A stretch of DNA of 13,097 bases, taken from Ruminococcoides intestinihominis (GTDB taxonomy: Bacteria > Bacillota > Clostridia > Oscillospirales > Acutalibacteraceae). The position numbers were made by a program, and so were the translations under genes. Numbering within the stretch: the first letter of the stretch is position 1; each line of letters opens with the position of its first letter. This document shows positions 1 through 4,922 of the stretch, one piece after another. The notes beneath the pieces are model-generated. The model ran no database searches, was not told the origin of the DNA, and saw only the letters and a program-made list of their open reading frames with translations. Location of the stretch: assembly GCF_040096285.1 (NCBI RefSeq), contig NZ_JBBMEY010000046.1:1-13097 (forward strand), given 5' to 3'.

Positions 1-81
1 GTCACTTCACACCGATTAGCAATGTAAATATCCCCCTCTTTTTTACTTTTTTTATATCAAATTATTGACAAAGTCCCCTTT

Positions 82-112
82 CACCTATACCCAATGGGAG
101 AGGGTGTTTTTT
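82..112 (+). terminator. Weak candidate terminator of a gene left of the window
   Basis: An 11-nt arm (82-92) and an 11-nt arm (96-106) enclose an AAT loop and are followed by six T (107-112). The pairing includes two A/A mismatches and two G/T pairs, so the hairpin is weak. If real it would end a plus-strand transcript entering from the left and face the minus-strand terminator at 165-202. Confidence 0.25.
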
Positions 113-164
113 AAGTCTATTTTCAAAATTTTTTTATTTTTTTTTGAAAAAAGTTGAATAAACG

Positions 165-202
165 CAAAAAAGCCGCCTGCTCCAATTAAGTAACAGACGG
201 CT
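165..202 (-). terminator. Intrinsic terminator of the small gene at 215-394
   Basis: Read on the minus strand, AGCCGTCTG (202-194) pairs with CAGGCGGCT (179-171) over nine base pairs with one G/U wobble, then runs straight into TTTTTTG. It lies 13 bp beyond the stop codon of the 59-codon minus-strand gene. The wobble pairs only in minus-strand RNA, which fixes the direction and supports the small gene as real. Confidence 0.8.
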
Positions 203-214
203 AAATAGCTTAAT

Positions 215-394
215 TTAAATGTATATTACCTTTATATTCTTTTTTCGGGATTTGTATAGCTTGACGATGATTTCATCCAATACATCAGTGTATTTACCCT
301 GTACAATCATTTCATTTTTGAGGTCAATAAGTGATTTCAAAACCTCGGAGCGTTCTTCATTCGTAAGATATATATGGTATTTAGGGTCTTTCAT
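215..394 (-). CDS. Small conserved-looking hypothetical protein (59 aa), possibly mobile-element associated
   Basis: The protein is 59 residues, charged and probably soluble, with no signal peptide, membrane segment or metal-binding motif. It begins MKDPKYHIYLT and ends in a basic stretch followed by KVIYI. From memory this pattern (KYxIYLT near the start, a central GKYTDVLDE, a basic KVIYI-type end) resembles short proteins of unknown function found in clostridial integrative conjugative elements; this is recall, not a search. The ATG at 394-392 is preferred because AAGGAAG (404-410) lies 8 nt upstream, whereas the in-frame GTG at 401-403 would overlap that site. A promoter (418-445) and a wobble-specific terminator (165-202) frame it as a one-gene unit, and the octamer array lies upstream. 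Function is unknown. Confidence 0.7.
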   Translation of the reverse strand: MKDPKYHIYLTNEERSEVLKSLIDLKNEMIVQGKYTDVLDEIIVKLYKSRKKNIKVIYI

Positions 395-417
395 AATAAT
401 CACTTCCTTATACCATT

Positions 418-445
418 ATTATATATAGAAAGGATTTGTTTTCAA
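418..445 (-). promoter_or_regulatory. Candidate promoter of the 59-codon gene
   Basis: On the minus strand TTGAAA (445-440) and TATAAT (423-418) are separated by 16 bp. The -10 box ends 23 bp before the ATG, giving a short leader that just includes the ribosome binding site. The nearest TGTTAGCA octamer begins 39 bp further upstream. Confidence 0.5.
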
Positions 446-483
446 TTATGCGAATAAACTACCACCATACCGCACAACTAATC

Positions 484-598
484 TGTTAGCAGAGATTAAT
501 TGGTATTTTTAACGCTGTTAGCAAAACGACGGTTTTTGTTAGCAAAATCAGCGATTTCGTGCTAAAACCTGTTAGATAACCACACACTTTTGTTAGCA
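484..598. repeat. Array of five TGTTAGCA direct repeats with helical phasing
   Basis: TGTTAGCA occurs at 484-491, 516-523, 537-544 and 591-598, with a degenerate copy TGTTAGAT at 570-577. Start-to-start distances are 32, 21, 33 and 21 bp, close to three and two helical turns in alternation, so the sites would lie on one face of the DNA. An inverted half site, TCGTGCTAA at 557-565, mirrors TTAGCACGA at 593-601. The array sits between the tRNA-Arg terminator and the small gene's promoter. It could be a protein-binding array (regulator, recombinase accessory or replication initiator); nothing here identifies the protein. Confidence 0.7.
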
Positions 599-620
599 CG
601 ATCACGGAAGCGGAAGCCGT

Positions 621-666
621 AAAAAGAGAAAAGCCGCTTTCGATGAAAAATCATCAAAAACGGCTT
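621..666 (-). terminator. Intrinsic terminator of tRNA-Arg(CCU)
   Basis: On the minus strand a 16-bp stem (666-651 with 646-631) closes a TTTT loop and is followed by TTCTCTTTTT (630-621). Two positions that mismatch on the plus strand become G/U pairs in minus-strand RNA, so it acts on the tRNA-Arg transcript. The stem starts 5 bp after the encoded CCA. Confidence 0.87.
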
Positions 667-670
667 AAAA

Positions 671-747
671 TGGCGTCCTCGGCGGGATTCGAACCCACGG
701 CCTTCCGCTTAGGAGGCGGACGCTCTATCCGGCTGAGCTACGAAGAC
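671..747 (-). tRNA. tRNA-Arg, anticodon CCU (AGG codons)
   Basis: This is a complete 77-nt cloverleaf with encoded CCA. The acceptor stem GTCTTCG pairs with CGAGGAC, the D-stem is GCTC/GAGC, and the anticodon stem TCCGC/GCGGA closes the loop CTCCTAA, giving anticodon CCU. The T-arm has stem GTGGG/CCCGC and loop TTCGAAT; the discriminator is G. It has its own terminator just downstream and a promoter-like sequence upstream. A broken relative of its 5' half lies at 821-860. Confidence 0.97.
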
Positions 748-766
748 GTGTATTAAATTTACGATT

Positions 767-795
767 ATTCTACCACATTACCATACACTTTCCAA
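767..795 (-). promoter_or_regulatory. Candidate promoter of tRNA-Arg(CCU)
   Basis: On the minus strand TTGGAA (795-790) and TAGAAT (772-767) are 17 bp apart, and the -10 box ends 19 bp before the mature tRNA. Both hexamers deviate from consensus (4/6 and 5/6), so this is weaker than the tRNA-Ser promoter. Confidence 0.5.
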
Positions 796-796
796 T

Positions 797-808
797 CAAA
801 AGTGTGTG
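797..808. repeat. 12-bp inverted repeat arm, partner at 581-592
   Basis: CAAAAGTGTGTG here is the exact reverse complement of CACACACTTTTG at 581-592. The two arms enclose the intact tRNA-Arg gene and its terminator, about 200 bp apart. The right arm also partly overlaps a local hairpin (ACACTTT at 785-791 with AAAGTGT at 799-805). It could be an element-end signal or chance. Confidence 0.5.
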
Positions 809-820
809 TTGCAACATATT

Positions 821-860
821 CTTAGGAGGCAGTCACTCTATCCGGCTGAGCTACGGAAAC
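821..860 (-). pseudogene. 5' half of a tRNA-Arg(CCU) gene, broken in the anticodon arm
   Basis: Read on the minus strand, 40 nt match the 5' half of the intact tRNA-Arg at 35 of 40 positions, from acceptor strand (GTTTCCG) through an identical 19-nt D-arm block to the anticodon loop CTCCTAA plus one G. The match then stops: the 3' anticodon strand should read GCAGT but reads GAATA, and no T-arm or acceptor 3' strand follows. Two differences are in the acceptor strand and two in the anticodon strand, so this was a diverged tRNA gene, not a fresh copy. The break at the anticodon loop is a known integration point of tRNA-targeting tyrosine integrases. Confidence 0.85.
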
Positions 861-879
861 ATTTTAATTTTTTAATTTT

Positions 880-908
880 ATTATATATATTTCCAAATTT
901 TCCAACAA
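880..908 (-). promoter_or_regulatory. Possible leftover promoter of the broken tRNA-Arg
   Basis: TATAAT (885-880) lies 19 bp before the start of the tRNA half, with TTGTTG (908-903) 17 bp further upstream. The area is AT-rich, so chance hexamers are likely. If active it would transcribe a non-functional half tRNA toward the intact gene. Confidence 0.3.
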
Positions 909-944
909 TCATAATCTAGAAATAATGTATTGATGTATTATAGT

Positions 945-974
945 AAAAAAGCACTTTCATAAAGAAAGTGCTTT
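945..974 (-). terminator. Intrinsic terminator of the tRNA-Ser pair
   Basis: On the minus strand AAAGCACTTTC (974-964) pairs with GAAAGTGCTTT (958-948) around a 5-nt loop, and the T run continues to 945. The first A of the stem is the last base of the encoded CCA of tRNA-Ser(GCU), so the hairpin begins at the tRNA end. Confidence 0.82.
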
Positions 975-1063
975 GGCGGAGGACAAGGGATTTGAACCCT
1001 CGCGCCGGTTACCCGACCTACTCCCTTAGCAGGGGAGCCTCTTCACCACTTGAGTAATCCTCC
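974..1063 (-). tRNA. tRNA-Ser, anticodon GCU (AGC/AGU codons)
   Basis: This is a 90-nt class II tRNA with long variable arm and encoded CCA. The acceptor stem GGAGGAT pairs with GTCCTCC, and the anticodon stem CTCCC/GGGAG closes CTGCTAA, giving GCU. The T-arm contains TTCAAAT and the discriminator is G. It lies 27 bp downstream of tRNA-Ser(UGA) and has no promoter-like sequence of its own, so the two are probably made from one transcript. Confidence 0.96.
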
Positions 1064-1066
1064 AAA

Positions 1067-1096
1067 AATAAACCGCCATTAAAATAAAAATGGCGG
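1067..1096 (-). terminator. Terminator-like hairpin between the two tRNA-Ser genes, including the upstream CCA end
   Basis: On the minus strand CCGCCATT (1096-1089) pairs with AATGGCGG (1080-1073) around an 8-nt AT loop, followed by TTTATTTTT. The first arm contains the last bases and CCA of tRNA-Ser(UGA). It may be a partial terminator that lowers tRNA-Ser(GCU) output, or a processing structure; the tail is interrupted and the second tRNA apparently needs read-through. Confidence 0.5.
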
Positions 1097-1179
1097 AGGG
1101 GAAGGGATTCGAACCCTTGGTACCTTTCGGTATCACTAGTTTTCAAGACTAGCTCCTTAAACCACTCGGACACCCCTCC
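1091..1179 (-). tRNA. tRNA-Ser, anticodon UGA (UCA codons)
   Basis: This is an 89-nt class II tRNA with encoded CCA. The acceptor stem GGAGGGG pairs with CCCCTCC, and the anticodon stem CTAGT/ACTAG closes CTTGAAA, giving UGA. The variable arm is GATACCGAAAGGTACC, the T-stem AAGGG/CCCTT, and the discriminator G. It is first in the two-tRNA unit, 17 bp after the -10 box of a perfect consensus promoter. Confidence 0.97.
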
Positions 1180-1196
1180 GTGTTTCAACGATATTT

Positions 1197-1225
1197 ATTA
1201 TAGCAGAGGGTACTCGTATTGTCAA
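1197..1225 (-). promoter_or_regulatory. Perfect sigma-A promoter of the tRNA-Ser unit
   Basis: On the minus strand TTGACA (1225-1220) and TATAAT (1202-1197) are both exact consensus and exactly 17 bp apart. Transcription would begin near 1190, about ten bases before tRNA-Ser(UGA), as expected for a strongly expressed stable RNA operon. Confidence 0.92.
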
Positions 1226-1393
1226 GAAAAAATTTCAACTTTTTTCAGTTTTTTTGAATTTTTATTTATTTTCTACTTTCCTATTCTTTAGTATTCCCAT
1301 AAACACTAGGCTACTGAGGATTTTATAATATTTAAAAATTTTCAAAAAAACTTATAAAACTGCTTTTTAGGCTATTAAAAATTATAAATAGTC
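1226..1393. other. AT-rich spacer, nothing recognised
   Basis: The gap between the tRNA-Ser promoter and the next terminator is strongly AT-rich with homopolymer runs. I see no open reading frame with a ribosome binding site, no tRNA fragment and no stable hairpin. Confidence 0.6.
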
Positions 1394-1432
1394 AAAAAAT
1401 AAAGCGTAAACTCTAAAAAGAATTTACGCTTT
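1394..1432 (-). terminator. Intrinsic terminator of the NlpC/P60 hydrolase gene
   Basis: On the minus strand a 14-bp stem (1432-1419 with 1414-1401, one G/U pair) closes a TTTT loop and is followed by ATTTTTT. It lies about 70 bp after the stop codon. The ten outer pairs are perfect on both strands, but only the minus strand has an incoming gene. Confidence 0.9.
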
Positions 1433-1500
1433 TCGCTACTCGGTAATTAAATTATATCAAATAAAATATTCAAAAGTCAAGAAATATTTTACTGATTTCT

Positions 1501-3015
1501 TTATCTCATGCGTCTTGCATGTCTCATTCTGCGTCTACGACGAGCTTTCTTCTTCTCGTTAATTGTAACCAGAACAAACACACTGCCCATTACGGCAATA
1601 ACGACACATAGCCATTTAATTAGCTGAGAACTACTTTCATTTGTAATAGGAGTAACCTGTTCAAAGCTTTCGCTTGATGTTACACCTGCAAGGGCTTTAC
1701 TTGCCAGCTGATTTGATTCTAATACAACAGACTTGTTAGTAGTTTCATCTGTTGTTGAAATTGGTTCAGCTATTGTAGTTGGTTCTTCAGTAGCATCCTT
1801 AAATGTAAAGGTTGCAAGTTGCTTTTCTTCATTATTATCTTCTGTCTTAGCTTCAGGATTTGCAACAGCGTTTTTGCTGAATAAAGCTTTCTTTGTTGCA
1901 CTATCTACAGAACCTGTTACAGTGATTTCGTTATAATCCTGGAAATCCTTAATAGCCTGTTCTGTATCTTCACCAAAGTAACCTGTTGCATTACCCTTTT
2001 CTAGGTAATTTAACTTGATAAGCTGGTTCTGAATTGATGTTACATCTTTGCTATAATCACCAACAGAGATAACTTTTTCTTGTTTCTTTGTTTTTGTTGT
2101 AGTCTTTTTAGTTGACTGTTTCTTTGTAGTAGTTTTCTTCTTTGCTACAGTTGTAGGAGCTACATATACCGGAGCATTATTGGAATAAAGAATATCTCTA
2201 TCTGTTTTACCACAGATACCGTCAACAACTACACCGGCAGCAGTCTGGAATGCCTTGTAGGCTTTCTGAGTGTCTGTGCCAAAGTAACCTGTAATGTCAC
2301 CGTTATAGAAACCAAGTTCTTTTAGTCTCTTCTGGATTTTAGTTACCTGACTACCGGAGTCACCTAACTGCCATGCTGTTTTCTTTTTCTTATGCTTCTT
2401 ATTACTTGAGGAAGAGTCTGCAGTAGAACTCATATTACTAGGTGTCTTATTAGATGCACCATCTGAGCCAAATGAATATGTAACACCATCAATAGTTCTT
2501 GATGTATTTACGATATACTGACCATCTTCGTAATAATAATACTGTCCGGCAACTTCCTGCCAACCAGATGTAGGGTAGCTTACACCTGAAATCTTAAACC
2601 ACTGAGTCCAAGATTTGTTACTAATAGAGTCAAGACATACATTAGAGATTTCGTCACGAGCATCAATACCCATGCCACCACCAACATATACACCAACATG
2701 ACCATACTGATAAAGACCAAGACCATGAATTCTTGGTATTGAACTGATAGAGCCTGATTCAGGAGAAGCAGCAATCATAGATTCTGTTACTCTCTCACCA
2801 CCGGCATATGAATAGATAAGTCCACTACAGTCAACAGAGCCAACTGAAGCACCACCCCAAACATACTTCCAATGTTCGTTATAAGCTCGATAAGCCCAAC
2901 TTACTAGCCCGGCACCTGACCCGGATGCAGAAGCAGTTGATGTACCGATTACTGTTGCACTTGCTAAAATTGCAACACATATAATCAGCGTCAATATTCT
3001 CTTAATTTTTGTCAT
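1501..3015 (-). CDS. Secreted, membrane-anchored NlpC/P60 peptidoglycan hydrolase with two PG-binding domains
   Basis: This is a cell-wall hydrolase; NlpC/P60 enzymes usually cut peptide stems of peptidoglycan. The 504-residue product has a signal peptide (1 to about 30, likely cleaved after ASA) and an NlpC/P60 domain at about 33-147 with Cys63 in DCSG, His106 in GHVGVY and a possible third residue at Asp118. A short aromatic/Gly segment at 151-187 resembles choline/cell-wall-binding repeats. Two PG_binding_1-type domains follow (about 215-279 and 316-380), joined by a Lys/Thr-rich linker (about 287-314). A Thr/Glu/Ser-rich stalk leads to a hydrophobic helix (about 465-484) and a strongly basic tail (to 504). 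There is no LPXTG, so anchoring is more likely by the helix than by sortase. The ATG has GGAGG six to ten nucleotides upstream (3023-3027). It is a single-gene unit with its own promoter and terminator. Confidence 0.93.
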   Translation of the reverse strand: MTKIKRILTLIICVAILASATVIGTSTASASGSGAGLVSWAYRAYNEHWKYVWGGASVGSVDCSGLIYSYAGGERVTESMIAASPESGSISSIPRIHGLGLYQYGHVGVYVGGGMGIDARDEISNVCLDSISNKSWTQWFKISGVSYPTSGWQEVAGQYYYYEDGQYIVNTSRTIDGVTYSFGSDGASNKTPSNMSSTADSSSSNKKHKKKKTAWQLGDSGSQVTKIQKRLKELGFYNGDITGYFGTDTQKAYKAFQTAAGVVVDGICGKTDRDILYSNNAPVYVAPTTVAKKKTTTKKQSTKKTTTKTKKQEKVISVGDYSKDVTSIQNQLIKLNYLEKGNATGYFGEDTEQAIKDFQDYNEITVTGSVDSATKKALFSKNAVANPEAKTEDNNEEKQLATFTFKDATEEPTTIAEPISTTDETTNKSVVLESNQLASKALAGVTSSESFEQVTPITNESSSQLIKWLCVVIAVMGSVFVLVTINEKKKARRRRRMRHARRMR

Positions 3016-3036
3016 AGATCAACCTCCAAAAATAAA

Positions 3037-3053
3037 AGCGTCTACCACACGCT
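3037..3053 (-). other. Small hairpin with U-rich tail in the hydrolase leader
   Basis: On the minus strand AGCGT (3053-3049) and ACGCT (3041-3037) enclose a 7-nt loop and are followed by TTTATTTTT directly before the ribosome binding site. A 5-bp stem is too weak to call a terminator; it could be a leader-stability or attenuation element. Confidence 0.25.
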
Positions 3054-3065
3054 GTTATAAGCAAA

Positions 3066-3088
3066 TTACAATAATTACATTACTGTAA
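3066..3088. promoter_or_regulatory. 23-bp imperfect palindrome over the hydrolase transcription start (operator candidate)
   Basis: TTACAATAAT (3066-3075) and ATTACTGTAA (3079-3088) form 10-bp arms with one mismatch around a TAC centre. It begins 5 bp past the -10 box, where a repressor could block initiation. In RNA it could instead fold as a 5' hairpin, because the mismatch becomes a G/U pair. AT richness raises the chance of coincidence. Confidence 0.4.
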
Positions 3089-3092
3089 CAAA

Positions 3093-3121
3093 ATTATAAC
3101 AAATCGATTACTATATTGCAA
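3093..3121 (-). promoter_or_regulatory. Extended -10 promoter of the NlpC/P60 hydrolase gene
   Basis: On the minus strand TTGCAA (3121-3116) is 17 bp from TATAAT (3098-3093), and the -10 is preceded by TGT, forming the extended TGnTATAAT element. Transcription would start near 3086, giving a leader of about 70 nt. Confidence 0.65.
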
Positions 3122-3529
3122 GGAAATCAAGGCAATTTCTCAACATTCAGTGGATATTTATATAATATACACAAGATTATTCTATATAAGAATTATGGAT
3201 TGGTAACAATTTTGTTAATATTTTTCTTTATAAGAATTATATTTGTAACTTTTAATAAATTTAATTGTAGAATAATGTAAAAAATCACTATATAAATAGA
3301 CCTTTTGTCAAAATCTATCCCTATAGCGATGTGTATTTTGCTATATGATTTTCATTTGTAAATTTAGTTACTGTTGTGTTGAATTATAATTTAGTATGTT
3401 AGTAAAATTAATAGTTTTGATTTTGTTCTTAAATATTAATATGTAGTACAAATTAGGGGTTTTCAATTTTGTCTGTGGGTTAAGCTTAATTTGTTAAAAT
3501 AATCTATGTACTGATACAAACAATATTAT
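3122..3529. other. Non-coding spacer with repeats
   Basis: There is no plausible gene in this stretch. It holds two copies of TATAAGAATTAT (3185-3196 and 3229-3240, 44 bp apart, both followed within about 10 bp by GTAAC), a weak AT hairpin (TATAGC at 3322-3327 with GCTATA at 3340-3345), and one copy of the dispersed repeat described at 3451-3496. Confidence 0.55.
3451..3496 (+). repeat. Dispersed intergenic repeat, copy 1
   Basis: This 46-nt segment matches 12950-12995 at 39 of 46 positions, and the first 35 positions match at 32. The shared core contains AAATTAGGG, TTTTCAATTTTG and TGTGGGTTAAG. Both copies lie in non-coding spacers. An AATTTTG also occurs 46 bp earlier (3420-3426), hinting at a degenerate tandem structure like that at 12915-13014. 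Confidence 0.7.
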
Positions 3530-3571
3530 ATTATAAAATGAAATAACCACCTACTAAATGTAAGTGGTTAT
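3530..3571 (-). terminator. Intrinsic terminator ending the tepA-uppP-ftsK-ygiQ-tyrS unit
   Basis: On the minus strand a 12-bp stem (3571-3560 with 3554-3543, one G/U pair) closes the loop ATTTA and is followed by TTTCATTTTAT. It lies about 25 bp after the tyrS stop codon. Confidence 0.85.
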
Positions 3572-3596
3572 CTTTATAAACTTTTATAATTTAGAA

Positions 3597-4850
3597 TTAA
3601 ATTAAATCACCAATTGAAACTTTATTATCAACTAGGTTAACTTTATGGTGGATTTTCTTACCCTTTTTGATAACAAGTTCATTATCTGTAAAGTCATCTT
3701 CCTTAATTTCTAGGAAAATGTCAGTTACTTTAGCATCATTTACAGAGATACCGTTCTGAGTGATAAGTCTTCTGCCTTCACCTTTACTTGAGATAAGACC
3801 ACACTTAACAAGTAGGTCAAGAATTTGGATACCCTCACCTAGTTCATCCTTAGTTAGGTCTGTTGATGGCATATTAGCATCTTTACCACCACCGGCAAAT
3901 ACTGATCTTGCAGTATTCTGAGCCTTAGTAGCCTCTTCTTCACCGTGAACAAGTTTTGTTAGTTCAAATGCAAGAACTTCCTTAGCCTTGTTGATTTCAG
4001 CACCTTCTAACTTTTCAAATTCAGCAATTTCTTCTAATGAAAGGAATGTTAACATCTTTAGACACTTAATAACATCACTATCATCAACATTTCTCCAATA
4101 CTGGTAGAAATCGTATGGTGAAGTCTTTTCAGCTGAAAGCCAAACTGCACCTGACTGTGTCTTACCCATCTTCTTACCTTCTGAGTTTAGAAGTAGGTTA
4201 ATAGTCATTGCATATGCGTCCTTGCCAAGTTTTCTTCTGATAAGTTCAGTACCACCTAGCATATTAGACCACTGGTCGTCACCACCGAACTGCATATTAC
4301 AACCATACTTCTTGTATAGTGCGTAGAAGTCATAAGACTGCATAATCATATAGTTAAATTCAAGGAAAGATAGACCTTTTTCCATTCTCTGCTTGTAACA
4401 TTCAGCAGTTAGCATTCTGTTAACACTAAAGTGTGCACCTACATCTCTAAGTACATCAACATAGTTAAGGTCCATTAGCCAATCTGCATTGTTTACCATT
4501 AGAGCCTTGTCATCGGAAAAGTCAATAAATCTGCTCATCTGCTTCTTGAAACAATCAACATTATGCTGAATAGTTTCAGGTGTCATCATCTGACGCATAT
4601 CAGTTCTGCCTGATGGATCACCAACCATTGCAGTACCACCACCGATTAGGGCAATAGGCTTGTTACCTGCCATCTGTAGTCTTTTCATTAGGCATAGTGC
4701 CATAAAGTGACCTACATGTAGGCTATCGGCAGTTGGGTCAAAACCAATATAGAATACAGCTTTACCACTGTTTACAAGTTCTCTAATTTCTTTTTCATCT
4801 GTAACCTGTGCAATTAATCCTCTTGCAACTAGTTCTTCATAAACGCCCAT
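3597..4850 (-). CDS. tyrS: Tyrosyl-tRNA synthetase
   Basis: A cytoplasmic class I aminoacyl-tRNA synthetase that charges tRNA-Tyr with tyrosine using ATP. With the start chosen here it is 417 residues, normal for bacterial TyrS. The HIGH-type motif is HVGH (45-48), the KMSKS-type loop is KMGKT (227-231), and the FGGDDQW segment (188-194) is part of the Tyr-binding core. A C-terminal S4-like RNA-binding domain covers about 340-400. The ATG at 4850 is preferred over one seven codons upstream because GAGAGG (4860-4865) lies 9 nt before it, the upstream ATG has no ribosome binding site, and the protein then begins MGVYEELVARGLIAQ as the family usually does. It is last in the minus-strand gene run. 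The 72-bp spacer to ygiQ cannot hold a T-box leader. Confidence 0.97.
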   Translation of the reverse strand: MGVYEELVARGLIAQVTDEKEIRELVNSGKAVFYIGFDPTADSLHVGHFMALCLMKRLQMAGNKPIALIGGGTAMVGDPSGRTDMRQMMTPETIQHNVDCFKKQMSRFIDFSDDKALMVNNADWLMDLNYVDVLRDVGAHFSVNRMLTAECYKQRMEKGLSFLEFNYMIMQSYDFYALYKKYGCNMQFGGDDQWSNMLGGTELIRRKLGKDAYAMTINLLLNSEGKKMGKTQSGAVWLSAEKTSPYDFYQYWRNVDDSDVIKCLKMLTFLSLEEIAEFEKLEGAEINKAKEVLAFELTKLVHGEEEATKAQNTARSVFAGGGKDANMPSTDLTKDELGEGIQILDLLVKCGLISSKGEGRRLITQNGISVNDAKVTDIFLEIKEDDFTDNELVIKKGKKIHHKVNLVDNKVSIGDLI

Positions 4851-4890
4851 TTCTAGTTTCCTCTCATTCATTTAATTATATATTATATAG

Positions 4891-4919
4891 AGTATAACAA
4901 AAACATTTGATTTTGTAAA
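4891..4919 (-). promoter_or_regulatory. Possible tyrS promoter in the ygiQ-tyrS spacer
   Basis: On the minus strand TTTACA (4919-4914) and TATACT (4896-4891) are 17 bp apart, each one base from consensus. The spacing is right, but read-through from ygiQ is also expected because no terminator separates the genes. Confidence 0.45.
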
Positions 4920-4922
4920 GAA

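Noticed and set aside
120..150. AT-only hairpin TTTTCAAAA/TTTTGAAAA with a T-rich loop
   Set aside because: It is nearly GC-free inside a poly-T stretch, so the pairing is likely composition, not function.
219..428. 69-codon plus-strand ORF over the 59-codon gene
   Set aside because: It has no ribosome binding site, a hydrophobic/aromatic shadow-like composition, and overlaps the minus-strand gene that has a promoter, binding site and strand-specific terminator.
484..598. CRISPR array
   Set aside because: The repeats are only 8 bp, one is degenerate, and spacings of 21 and 32 bp alternate; no CRISPR-length repeat is present.
484..601. Plasmid-type replication origin with iterons
   Set aside because: There is no initiator gene or DnaA box cluster nearby, and the spacing alternates instead of being uniform; a regulatory or recombinase array is at least as likely.
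3016..3200. c-di-AMP (ydaO-type) riboswitch before the NlpC/P60 gene, as known for some wall hydrolases
   Set aside because: The leader after the predicted promoter is only about 70 nt and AT-rich, without the long G-rich aptamer that class needs.
4851..4922. T-box riboswitch before tyrS
   Set aside because: The whole spacer is 72 bp, too short for a T-box, and has no T-box sequence or antiterminator.
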